Assembly: GCA_963755825.1 (NCBI GenBank)
Contig: CAVWLA010000001.1
Location: 2,232,001 to 2,296,000 of the forward strand
Origin: DATBQN01 sp963755825
GTDB taxonomy: Bacteria; Acidobacteriota; Thermoanaerobaculia; Multivoradales; UBA5704
Reading direction: 5' to 3'
DNA length: 64,000 nt
Part shown: positions 1 to 29,879 of the stretch, in pieces
Layout: each line of letters opens with the position of its first letter
How positions within the stretch are numbered: position 1 is the first letter of the stretch
Program-made: the position numbers and the translations under genes
Notes under the pieces: model-generated
The model's input: only the letters and a program-made list of their open reading frames with translations
Databases searched by the model: none
What the model was told of the DNA's origin: nothing

Positions 1-98
1 AGGTAGCGGCAGCTGTTGGGCGGCTGGCTGCTCGCCGCGGCGAGACCGACGAGAGCAAGGGTGACTGTCAGGCCGAAGGTGCGAAACAAGGTCTTCAT
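1..98 (-). CDS. Secreted small protein, N-terminal part only (cut by window edge)
   Basis: A start codon at 98 is preceded by a strong AAAGGA ribosome binding site with a 7-nt spacer, and 32 codons are readable before the window ends. The product begins with a basic residue pair, a hydrophobic stretch (TLALVGLAAA) and a likely signal-peptidase site near residue 24, then QPPNSCRY. It should be exported. What is visible is too short to assign to a family, and the rest lies outside the window. It points the same way as the NRPS and lies 440 nt beyond its stop codon. It could be an independent gene or the next gene of the same transcript. Confidence 0.6.
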   Translation of the reverse strand, partial: MKTLFRTFGLTVTLALVGLAAASSQPPNSCRY

Positions 99-265
99 AT
101 TCGGGTCCTTTCAGTTGCGCCGCGCCTTTGGTAGTAGCGGCTTTCTAACTTTAGAGGTGCCTGGTGGATCGCAAACGTAGCCGCTACCCCGGCGCCGCGC
201 GGCCCGGTACGATGATCGGCATGGACGCTGAGCACCTGTCCGGCGAGTCGGTGGTCCGCGACGAG

Positions 266-360
266 CGGGGCGCTTTGCAGCGCCAGCATCACCTGGAACA
301 GCGGCGAATGGCTCAAGTGCGGTCAGGCGACAGCTCCTCGATCAGCCGCTCGCCGCCGGA
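266..360 (-). pseudogene. Fragment of an NRPS condensation domain, frameshifted
   Basis: Read on the minus strand, 360-316 encodes ERLIEELSPDRT. After the loss of one base at about 316 the reading continues as LSHSPLFQVMLALQ down to about 270. Together these match the late condensation-domain motif that also occurs inside the adjacent NRPS (for example FERVVQELAPARHLARSPLFQVML). No homology to a condensation domain is visible on either side. It is a short dead scrap, probably left by recombination or deletion of a former NRPS gene. Confidence 0.6.
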
Positions 361-383
361 TTGGGACCAGAGTTCGTCACGCG

Positions 384-509
384 TCGGAGCTGTTCCAGCC
401 TTCCGCGCGCGCGATCGACACCACGCTGCAAGTCGCTCGCACGATCGCCGACCTCGCCGGCGGCGGCCCGATCCGCCCGGCGCCGCTCGCTGAAGCGTTT
501 CAATATTCG
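384..509 (+). pseudogene. C-terminal remnant of a ComM/YifB-type Mg-chelatase-like ATPase
   Basis: The plus-strand frame through this stretch reads SARAIDTTLQVARTIADLAG, then IRPAPLAEAFQYS. This closely resembles the conserved C-terminal helical end of ComM/YifB proteins (SARAYxRxLKVARTIADLxG...HLAEAIQYR). No ATPase core is upstream within the window and no start codon with a binding site is present, so only the tail survives. It lies between the NRPS stop codon and the condensation-domain scrap. One explanation is that a comM-like gene was broken when the NRPS region arrived. The resemblance is judged by eye. Confidence 0.55.
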
Positions 510-535
510 AATCGCGGGGTGATCTGGAGGGCAGA

Positions 536-23581
<23,046 letters not shown>

Positions 23582-23584
<3 letters not shown>

Positions 23585-23593
23585 GGGATCTCC
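23582..23593 (-). promoter_or_regulatory. TTG start and GGAGA ribosome binding site of the NRPS
   Basis: On the minus strand the sequence reads GGAGA-TCCC-TTG-AAG-CGC. No in-frame ATG or GTG lies between this TTG and the upstream in-frame stop near 23676, and the condensation-domain motif begins about ten residues in, so the TTG is the likely start. Confidence 0.6.
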
Positions 23594-23913
23594 AGCGGAA
23601 CGGCGCGGTCGGGCACCGCGGGCAAGCTCGGGCTCACCTCTGCTTCTGTGCGCTGCGGGGGGCGCGGCGAGTCCTCATCTATATCGTTTGACGAAACACC
23701 GAGAGAAGGATCGGGCGGCCGACAGCTGCCTCGCCATCGCTGCAATTCAATCGGTGCTCGCCACCTGTCAACCTGAGACAACGATAAGAAAAAGGATCAC
23801 CTTGCTGTTGTCCCGCCCGGGGGGGTCGAGATCACATTAGCCGTAGGACCGGGTTGAACCCTTCCGAATTGTTCATGGATGCTGAGAATCCTTTCATTGC
23901 AAGGAGAACGAGT
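23594..23913. other. Divergent intergenic region between NRPS and FG-GAP gene
   Basis: About 320 bp with visibly lower G+C than its surroundings and no convincing gene. It must hold the NRPS promoter (minus) and that of the FG-GAP/ASPIC gene (plus). A TATAGAT-like hexamer on the minus strand near 23680 and TTGACG on the plus strand near 23689 are seen, but neither has a well-spaced partner, so no promoter is called. Confidence 0.4.
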
Positions 23914-26076
23914 ATGGAACGCAGGAATCGATGGTCTGTCGCCGGAGGGTGCTTCGCCCTCCTCCTCGCCGTCAGCCCGGCCTTTGCGGTGGGCGTCGAT
24001 GGCGGCGTCAACTTCCACGACATCGCGCTGAACGGGGGCGCCGGCATCAGCTATCACCGGACGCCTTCGGTGACCGTCGCCGTGCGCCACGCGCTCGAGG
24101 CGTCGTCGCCGATCCCGCTGGCCACGTTCACCACCAATCAGGGCAGCTTCACGCCGCAGAAGGATCACGGCGATCCGGGCGTCGCACTGTTCGACTATGA
24201 CAACGATGGTTATCTGGACATCTATGTGACCAACGGCCCCGGCACGCCGAACAGCCTCTATCACAACCTCCTCGGCAAGACCGGCATCCTGCAGTTCGAG
24301 GACGTCGCCCACCAGGCCGGCGTCGAGCTGACCGCCTTCGACAACACCGGCGTCTGCGCCGGCGACATCGACAACGACGGCTACACCGACCTCATGGTTC
24401 TCGGCGTCAACAACTGGCACAACACCCTCTTCCACAACAATGGCAACGGCACCTTCTCCGACGTCACCGCGGCCGCCGGCGTCGCCGGCGACCTGCGCAA
24501 CGCCGCCTCCTGCACCATGGCCGACTTCGACGGCGACGGCCTGCTCGACATCTTCGTCGTCAACACCCACGCCGACTGGTCGCAGCGCGACGTCGTGCTC
24601 ACCCCCGAGTTCTACGATGCGCGCATCCAGCACAACCAGCTCTACATGAACCACACCAGCTACGACCGCCATGGGCGCGAGGTCATCTCCTTCGCCGACG
24701 AGACGGTGGCGCGCGGCCTCACCAACTTCGAGATGCTGAACGGCGACCCGACCTACACCTGGGCGACGGCGGCGGTCGACTACGACGGCGACGGCGACGT
24801 CGACATCCTCGAGGCCGACTCGCAGGGCAGCATGTCGCGTCCGTTCGTCGGCTTGAACCGCGTCTTCGAGAACGACGGCACCGGCCACTTCACCGACGTC
24901 AGCATCGAGCGCGGCCTCACCGCCACCGGCTCCTGGATGGGCCTCTCCTTCGGCGACTACAACTGCGACGGCTACCTCGACTTCTTCTCCACCAACCTCG
25001 GCCGCTTCGTCGGCGGCCGCACCAACAACTCGCGCTGGTTCCTCGGCAGCGCCAGCAAGGCGTTCAACGACGTCGGCATCACGACGGTGCCCAACGGCGG
25101 CATCGGCGGCGATCCCTTCGGCTGGGGCACCGCCTCGATCGACTACGACAACGACGGCGACCAGGACATCATCTGGTTCGGTGACGAGGACCTCGTGCAG
25201 TTCCTCGCCGCCGACAACCCCGGCACCGTGCTGCGCAACACCGGCCAGTGCACCGCCAACTTCCAGTGGGACAGCGCCGCGATCGACCGCGACGACCGCC
25301 TGCGCCAGGTGCAGGGCGTCGCCTTCGGCGATCTCAACAACGACGGCTTCGTCGACATCGTCAACGTCGCCAGCCTGCAGATCGTCCCGGTGACCACGCC
25401 GGTCAACCGCTTCCTCCTCTACACCGCGGTCCTCGGCCCGGTCCCCAACGTCTTCTCGGGCATCGCCTCGATCGAGGTCCTCTACACGACGCAGATCCTG
25501 CCCAACTTCCTGGTCTACATCCCGACCGTGCTCAACGACGGCGATCTGTCGATCGAGATCAACAGCGGCAACAACGGCAACCACTGGGCCAAGGTCGACC
25601 TCCTCGGCACCAAGAACCTCACCCGGCTGGGCCGCGTCAACCGCGACGGCGCCGGCGCCCTCGTCCGCTTCACCCCGGCCGGCGGCAACACCATCATCCG
25701 CCCGGTGACCGACGGCGAGAGCCACGCCTCCACCAGCTCCCGCCAGGTCAACCTCGGGCTCGGCGACGCCGCCACCGGCACCGTCGAGGTCGACTGGCCG
25801 GTCAACGGCAGCCCGGTGAAGAACAAGCTGTACAACCTCGGGGCGAGCGAGAAGGTGAAGTTCCCCGAGATCCCCTGCAGCTACGACGTCGCGGTCAGCG
25901 GCAGCAGCCCCATCGCCGCCTTCCTCGGCCGCGCCAAGTACGCCCTCTGCGTCGGCGAGGCGCTCATCGAGCTCCGCCTGCAGAACAAGATCGGCGACCA
26001 CGACGCGGCGCGCTTCTTCGCCAGCGCCGAGCAGGCGTTCCAGGAGGCTCACCCGGGCCTGCCCGGCGGCTTCTGA
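23914..26076 (+). CDS. Secreted FG-GAP/ASPIC-UnbV (CRTAC1-type) repeat protein
   Basis: 720 residues starting at the ATG preceded by AAGGAG with a 7-nt spacer; a TTG 60 nt upstream is in frame but has no such site. A signal peptide (about 1-25, ending SPAFA) is followed by at least seven calcium-binding-type FG-GAP/VCBS loops of the form DxDxDGxxD (for example DYDNDGYLD near 94, DIDNDGYTD, DFDGDGLLD, DYDGDGDVD, DYDNDGDQD, DLNNDGFVD near 472). An ASPIC/UnbV-like region follows (about 549-650: GALVRFTPAGG, NLGLGDAATGTVEVDWP). Such proteins form beta-propellers outside the cytoplasm; their substrates are generally unknown. A strong terminator follows. It is divergent from the NRPS and there is no evidence that they work together. 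Confidence 0.85.
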   Translation: MERRNRWSVAGGCFALLLAVSPAFAVGVDGGVNFHDIALNGGAGISYHRTPSVTVAVRHALEASSPIPLATFTTNQGSFTPQKDHGDPGVALFDYDNDGYLDIYVTNGPGTPNSLYHNLLGKTGILQFEDVAHQAGVELTAFDNTGVCAGDIDNDGYTDLMVLGVNNWHNTLFHNNGNGTFSDVTAAAGVAGDLRNAASCTMADFDGDGLLDIFVVNTHADWSQRDVVLTPEFYDARIQHNQLYMNHTSYDRHGREVISFADETVARGLTNFEMLNGDPTYTWATAAVDYDGDGDVDILEADSQGSMSRPFVGLNRVFENDGTGHFTDVSIERGLTATGSWMGLSFGDYNCDGYLDFFSTNLGRFVGGRTNNSRWFLGSASKAFNDVGITTVPNGGIGGDPFGWGTASIDYDNDGDQDIIWFGDEDLVQFLAADNPGTVLRNTGQCTANFQWDSAAIDRDDRLRQVQGVAFGDLNNDGFVDIVNVASLQIVPVTTPVNRFLLYTAVLGPVPNVFSGIASIEVLYTTQILPNFLVYIPTVLNDGDLSIEINSGNNGNHWAKVDLLGTKNLTRLGRVNRDGAGALVRFTPAGGNTIIRPVTDGESHASTSSRQVNLGLGDAATGTVEVDWPVNGSPVKNKLYNLGASEKVKFPEIPCSYDVAVSGSSPIAAFLGRAKYALCVGEALIELRLQNKIGDHDAARFFASAEQAFQEAHPGLPGGF

Positions 26077-26099
26077 TCGCCTGATACGCCGTCCCCCCG

Positions 26100-26138
26100 C
26101 CGCCCGCCGCGCCATCGCGCGGCGGGCGGTTTTCTTTT
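26100..26138 (+). terminator. Rho-independent terminator after the FG-GAP/ASPIC gene
   Basis: A perfect 13-bp stem (CCGCCCGCCGCGC, 26100-26112, with its complement at 26117-26129) closes a CATC loop and is followed directly by TTTTCTTTT. It is 23 nt beyond the stop codon. Confidence 0.9.
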
Positions 26139-26155
26139 GCCCCGCCGCGCCCGGC

Positions 26156-26161
26156 TATACT
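26156..26161 (+). promoter_or_regulatory. Candidate -10 element (TATACT) of the DUF4388/TPR gene
   Basis: TATACT in the context GGCTATACTACG lies 55 nt before the TTG start at 26217 and just after the upstream terminator. No canonical -35 is seen; TTTTGC about 16 nt upstream is the best match. Similar hexamers precede several other genes in the window. Confidence 0.4.
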
Positions 26162-26216
26162 ACGAACGTCGCTCGCAACGCGATTTCCGCGCTCCGCCTG
26201 ACCACGAGGAGAGAGG

Positions 26217-27782
26217 TTGATCCCCAGTCGTGACGAGCTGCTGGAGCTCTCGCTCCGCCGCGAAGGGAACCTGCGCGAGGCCCCCTTCGGGGTGCTGCTG
26301 CAGGCGCTCGCGGTGCACGGCCGCACCCTGGTGCTGGAGGTCGGCAGGAGCCCGCTGGTCAAGAAGATCGTCCTCGAATCCGGCGTGCCCGTCGACTGCC
26401 GCTCGAACGTCGTGCAGGACACCCTGGGCGGCTTCCTGGTCGCCGCCGGCCGCCTCTCCGCCGAGGACAACCACGCCTGCTTCGGCCGCGCCATGGCAGA
26501 GGGCGTGCCGATGGGCGAGGTGCTCGTCGAGCGCGGCTTCCTCACCCCCGTCGAGCTGTTCCGGGTGCTGCAGCAGAACCTGGCGAAGAAGCTCCTCGAC
26601 CTCTTCACCTGGCGCGAAGGCGCCTTCCGCCTCGTCGCCGACGAGCTGCCGCCGCAGTCGGCGTTGAAGATCCGCGTGCCGCAGCTCATCGTCACCGGCA
26701 TCACCCGCTTCGCGCCGCAGGACGAGGTCAACGCCGCCGTCGGCCCGCTGGTGGGACGGCCGCTCGCCCTCCACCCGGCGCCCCCCTTCGCCTTGGCCGA
26801 GCTCCGCCTGACCAGCGGCCAGGAGCGGCTGGTCGAGGCGCTCGACCGCGGCGCGCGCATGGACGAGATGACGGCGGCGAGCGGCCTCCTGCCGGACGAC
26901 ATCACCCGGCTGCTCTACGCCTTCGGGCTCCTCGGGGTGATGGTGCCGGCGGATCAGCTGCCGCGGAGCGCGCCGCCGGCACCGGCGCCGTCGGCACCGG
27001 CGCCTCCGGCCGCCGCGAGCGCCCCGCCGGCCGCCGGCCCGCCCGCCGCCGCTCCCAGCCCCGCGCTCTCGACCGCCGAGGTCGACGCCATCCACAACGA
27101 CCTCATGCAGGTCTATCTCGCGCACCGGCGGCAGGACGCCTTCGACCTGCTGGGGGTGGCGGAGGAGGCGACGCCGGCGGAGATCGACGGCCGCTTCCTC
27201 GACTTCGCAGCGCGCTACGCCCCCGAGCGCTTCGCCGCCGCCGCGCTCGCCTCGCTCGCCGACAAGGCCCGCGAGCTGTTCCTCGCCGGCGCCAAGGGCT
27301 ACGGCCAGCTCGCCGACCGCGAGCAGCGCGAGACGCTCCTCTTCCGCCGGCGCACGCTGCGCGACGAGCGCCTGCGGCGGCCGACCGGCCCGATCGCCAT
27401 CAAGACCGACCTCCTCGACCCCGAGGCGCAGTACCGCAAGGGGCGCGCGGCGCTCGACGCCGGCCGCCTGCGCGAGGCGATCCAGCTCTTCGAGTTCGCC
27501 TCCGACTGCGATCCGCAGAACGGCCTCTACCGCGCCGAGCTCGCCCGCTGCCGCTTCCAGCAGAGCCCGTCGCGCCGCGCGGTGGGCGAGCTCGAGGAGG
27601 CCCTCCGCATCGATCCGCGCTGCGGTCTCGCGCTCCTCTACCTGGGGGAGATCGAGAGCGAGCTGGGCGAGCTCGACCCCGCCGAGGCCCACCTCCAGCG
27701 CGCCATCAAGATGATGGCCCCCGACCGGCGCCCGATCGAGGCGCTGAAGATCCTCCAGGCGAAGCGCAAGAAGCGGCACTAG
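26217..27782 (+). CDS. DUF4388 (PATAN-like) protein with degenerate J-like segment and TPR repeats
   Basis: 521 residues from a TTG start behind GAGGAGAGAGG. The N-terminal 240 residues match the DUF4388/PATAN style seen in predicted gliding and signalling proteins (LREAPFGVLLQALAVHG, FLTPVELFRVLQQNL, LFTWREGAFRL). An Ala/Pro linker (about 250-285) leads to a helical segment (FDLLGVAEEATPAEIDGRFL, then YAPERF) that looks like a DnaJ J-domain whose HPD motif has become APE. The C-terminal 120 residues are TPR repeats (AQYRKGRAALDAGRLREAIQ; ALLYLGEIESELGELDPAEA). It is cytosolic with no signal peptide, probably a scaffold or signalling adaptor. The function is not known. Confidence 0.7.
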   Translation: MIPSRDELLELSLRREGNLREAPFGVLLQALAVHGRTLVLEVGRSPLVKKIVLESGVPVDCRSNVVQDTLGGFLVAAGRLSAEDNHACFGRAMAEGVPMGEVLVERGFLTPVELFRVLQQNLAKKLLDLFTWREGAFRLVADELPPQSALKIRVPQLIVTGITRFAPQDEVNAAVGPLVGRPLALHPAPPFALAELRLTSGQERLVEALDRGARMDEMTAASGLLPDDITRLLYAFGLLGVMVPADQLPRSAPPAPAPSAPAPPAAASAPPAAGPPAAAPSPALSTAEVDAIHNDLMQVYLAHRRQDAFDLLGVAEEATPAEIDGRFLDFAARYAPERFAAAALASLADKARELFLAGAKGYGQLADREQRETLLFRRRTLRDERLRRPTGPIAIKTDLLDPEAQYRKGRAALDAGRLREAIQLFEFASDCDPQNGLYRAELARCRFQQSPSRRAVGELEEALRIDPRCGLALLYLGEIESELGELDPAEAHLQRAIKMMAPDRRPIEALKILQAKRKKRH

Positions 27783-27800
27783 AGGCGCCGCCCGCGCCGC

Positions 27801-27822
27801 GCCGTCGAGCGCGGTCGACGGC
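27801..27822. terminator. Hairpin between convergent genes
   Basis: GCCGTCGA and TCGACGGC form an 8-bp stem with a GCGCGG loop between the stop codons of two converging genes (27782 and 27827). There is no T-run, so termination activity is uncertain. Confidence 0.35.
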
Positions 27823-27826
27823 CGGC

Positions 27827-28774
27827 CTAGCCGGTCTCGGGCGGCAGCGGCGGCAGCGGGCTCAGCAGGTCGAGCACGATCCGCCAGCCGCCGCCGGCCG
27901 CGCGCTCCCAGACGCGGAGATAGGCGGCGTCGCGGCTGGGGCCACCGGCCTCGCGGGCGAACGTCGCCAGGCCGTAGACGTAGCCGAGATCGCCCGAGCG
28001 CGACACCGCGCCGTCGGTCGGCGTCCAGCTGAGCTTCAGGCGGTGGGCGGCAAGCCGGGCGCGGATCGGCGCCGCGCCGCGCACCGGCGTCTCGCCCTCG
28101 CGCAGCAGCACGGCGCCCTCGCCGAGCTGCGCCGCATAGGCCGCCGGCGCACCCTCGGCGGCGACGGCGGCGCCGAAGGCGCGGTCGGCGGCGAGGAGCG
28201 CGTCGCGCGCCGCGGCGCCGGCATCGGCGGCGGCAGTATCGGTGGAAGCGGCTGCCGGCATCGCCGCGAGCGGCCGGCCAAACTCCGTCACGGCGGCCAA
28301 GCCGGCGCCCGCCGCCGGCGCCGGCGTGGCGACGCCGAGGTCGAGGGCGACGCGCCAGGCGCCGTCCGGCTGCCGCTTCCAGATCGTCGCGAAGCGGCCG
28401 TCGACGAGGTAGTCGTCCTTGGGATCGGTGCTGCGCAGCTCGTAGGGTCCGGTGGTGTAGCCGAGGTCGCCGGCGTGCGCCACCTGCACGTAGGCCGGGC
28501 TCCAGGCGAGGCGGATCGGCTGTGCCGGATGGTCGCGCGTCCAGCTCTTGCCGGGCACCGCGCGCGGCCGGAAGAGGACGGAGTCGTCGGCCAGGTAGGC
28601 GAGGAACGCCGCCTTCACCCCCTGCTCCGCGGCGCTCCGCGCGAAGGCGCGCTCGCTCGCGGCGAGCGACTCCTGCTCGCCGCTCCCCGCCGCCGCGATC
28701 GCCGATCCGACGACGAGAGCCGCCAGGGCCGCCCACAGCGCCACCGCCCGCTCCCGCCTCGTGCCGTCCACCAT
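27827..28774 (-). CDS. Exported protein with two SnoaL-like (DUF4440/NTF2) domains
   Basis: 315 residues from the ATG at 28774, which has GAGGAGGGAGG just upstream. A signal peptide (ALWAALAALVVGSAIAAAG) precedes two similar halves. The first is about 35-160 (ERAFARSAAEQGVKAAFLAY ... GDLGYTTGPYE ... WRVALDLG). The second is about 190-310 (DRAFGAAVAAEGAPAAYAAQ ... GDLGYVYGLATF ... WRIVLDLL). Both match the NTF2-like fold of DUF4440/SnoaL proteins, which bind small molecules or act as isomerases, and the tandem arrangement looks like an internal duplication. No catalytic residues could be assigned. Confidence 0.7.
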   Translation of the reverse strand: MVDGTRRERAVALWAALAALVVGSAIAAAGSGEQESLAASERAFARSAAEQGVKAAFLAYLADDSVLFRPRAVPGKSWTRDHPAQPIRLAWSPAYVQVAHAGDLGYTTGPYELRSTDPKDDYLVDGRFATIWKRQPDGAWRVALDLGVATPAPAAGAGLAAVTEFGRPLAAMPAAASTDTAAADAGAAARDALLAADRAFGAAVAAEGAPAAYAAQLGEGAVLLREGETPVRGAAPIRARLAAHRLKLSWTPTDGAVSRSGDLGYVYGLATFAREAGGPSRDAAYLRVWERAAGGGWRIVLDLLSPLPPLPPETG

Positions 28775-28809
28775 CGAGCCTCCCTCCTCAGGTCGCCGGG
28801 GGCGGCGCC

Positions 28810-29388
28810 TCACGCCCGCCCCCGCGAGCGCCGCGACCAGCCGGTCTGCACCGCCATGCCGATGCAGGCGAGGACGACGAACAGCACCAGCCGTAGGCTG
28901 CCGCCGAGCTGCAGCGCATCGCTCACCAGGCCGGCGCCGGCGAGCGCCGAGAGGACGATGAGGGCGAGGTCGAAGAGGCCCACCGCGAGGAGCGCGGCGA
29001 GGACGCCGACGGCGAGGACGATGATCGCCTGGCCGGAGGAGAGGTGGCCGATGGTCGACAGCGCGTGGCCGGCCGACGGCGCCAGGGCCACCCCGAGGAC
29101 CTCCTCGGCGAGATAGGCGCCGACCAGGAAGCCGGCGATGGCGATGGCGATCTTCTGCGCGAAGATGGCGAGGAGGACGCCGATCACCCCGGCGACGAGG
29201 GCGACCACGAGCTGCGCCCCGCCCGGCCGCAGATGGAGGTACTGCAGGGCGAAGGAGTAGCCGGCGACGAAGCCGACGATGCCGACGAAGAGCCAGAACA
29301 GCTTGCGGCCGGCGACGAGGAGCACGGCGCCGAGGATGAGGGCGACGGGGCGGCTGGCGGGATCGGTCAGGAGATGGTCGAGGTGCAT
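28810..29388 (-). CDS. Multi-spanning membrane protein of DUF4203/TMEM198-like type
   Basis: 192 residues with about seven hydrophobic segments (for example VALILGAVLLVAG, FWLFVGIVGFVAGYSF, LVVALVAGVIGVLLAIFA, AIAIAGFLVGAYLA, AIIVLAVGVLAALLAVGLF, LALIVLSALAGAG) and a basic C-terminus (WSRRSRGRA). The start is set by GAGGAGA four bases upstream of the ATG. The pattern of glycine-rich repeated helices fits DUF4203-like proteins. The role is unknown; it is probably in the inner membrane. Confidence 0.6.
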   Translation of the reverse strand: MHLDHLLTDPASRPVALILGAVLLVAGRKLFWLFVGIVGFVAGYSFALQYLHLRPGGAQLVVALVAGVIGVLLAIFAQKIAIAIAGFLVGAYLAEEVLGVALAPSAGHALSTIGHLSSGQAIIVLAVGVLAALLAVGLFDLALIVLSALAGAGLVSDALQLGGSLRLVLFVVLACIGMAVQTGWSRRSRGRA

Positions 29389-29452
29389 GGGTCTCCTCTT
29401 CGACCGCCGTACTCTAGCAATCCTCGCGCCGAGGCCGAAGGCATTTGGACGC

Positions 29453-29847
29453 CGCCCACCGAACCGACCTCGATGCCGACACCGTCAGACGAAGCCGGAT
29501 TCATCCGGCGCCTCTCATAGCACGGGCATTCATGCCCGTGCGGGGATGCGCCCCCGCGTCACCTTCGGCAACCTGGGCCGACCCGGACCGCGGCAAGCTC
29601 GCCGAAATTCGTGGGGTGCCGCAAGGCGAAACGTTCGTCGCCGAGCCACCCCCGCACGGGCATGAATGCCCGTGCTATGAGAGGCGCTGGATAAATCCAG
29701 CTTGGCCCAATAACACCGGTTTGCCCCGACCGGCACGACGAAGGACACGAGCGCCCACCGAACCCACACCTCGTTGCCGACACCGTCAGAAGAAGCCGAT
29801 CTCATCCAGCTTGGCCCAACGGCGCCCGTCTGCCCCGACCGGCACGA
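29453..29847. repeat. Degenerate tandem duplication of a ~95-bp unit, interrupted by a MITE-like element
   Basis: A unit starting CGCCCACCGAACC and containing TGCCGACACCGTCAGA occurs at 29453-29506 and again at 29752-29808. The following stretch (CTTGGCCCAA ... TGCCCCGACCGGCACGA) occurs at 29701-29738 and 29810-29847. Removing the inverted-repeat element at 29497-29698 restores two adjacent copies, so the insertion postdates or accompanied the duplication. No gene is seen between 29389 and 29879. Confidence 0.6.
29497..29698. mobile_element. 202-bp MITE-like or REP-like element with 49-bp inverted ends
   Basis: The left arm (29497-29545) and the reverse complement of the right arm (29650-29698) agree at 47 of 49 positions. 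Each arm also contains a near-palindrome GCACGGGCATTCATGCCCGTGC, so each end can form its own hairpin. The 104-bp core has no ORF with a binding site. No transposase is present, so it would be non-autonomous or a bacterial interspersed palindromic sequence. Confidence 0.65.
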
Positions 29848-29879
29848 TACGATCGCGCCTGCGAAGGACCCACCGCCCC

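Noticed and set aside
23797..26115. 772-codon minus-strand frame opposite the FG-GAP/ASPIC gene
   Set aside because: Shadow of the sense gene; product is Val/Asp/Glu-rich without a signal or domain, while the sense strand has a signal peptide, FG-GAP loops and a terminator.
29445..29879. N-terminal extension of the ligase frame by 145 codons
   Set aside because: It translates repeat and MITE-like DNA; the family N-terminus begins at the ATG at 29880.
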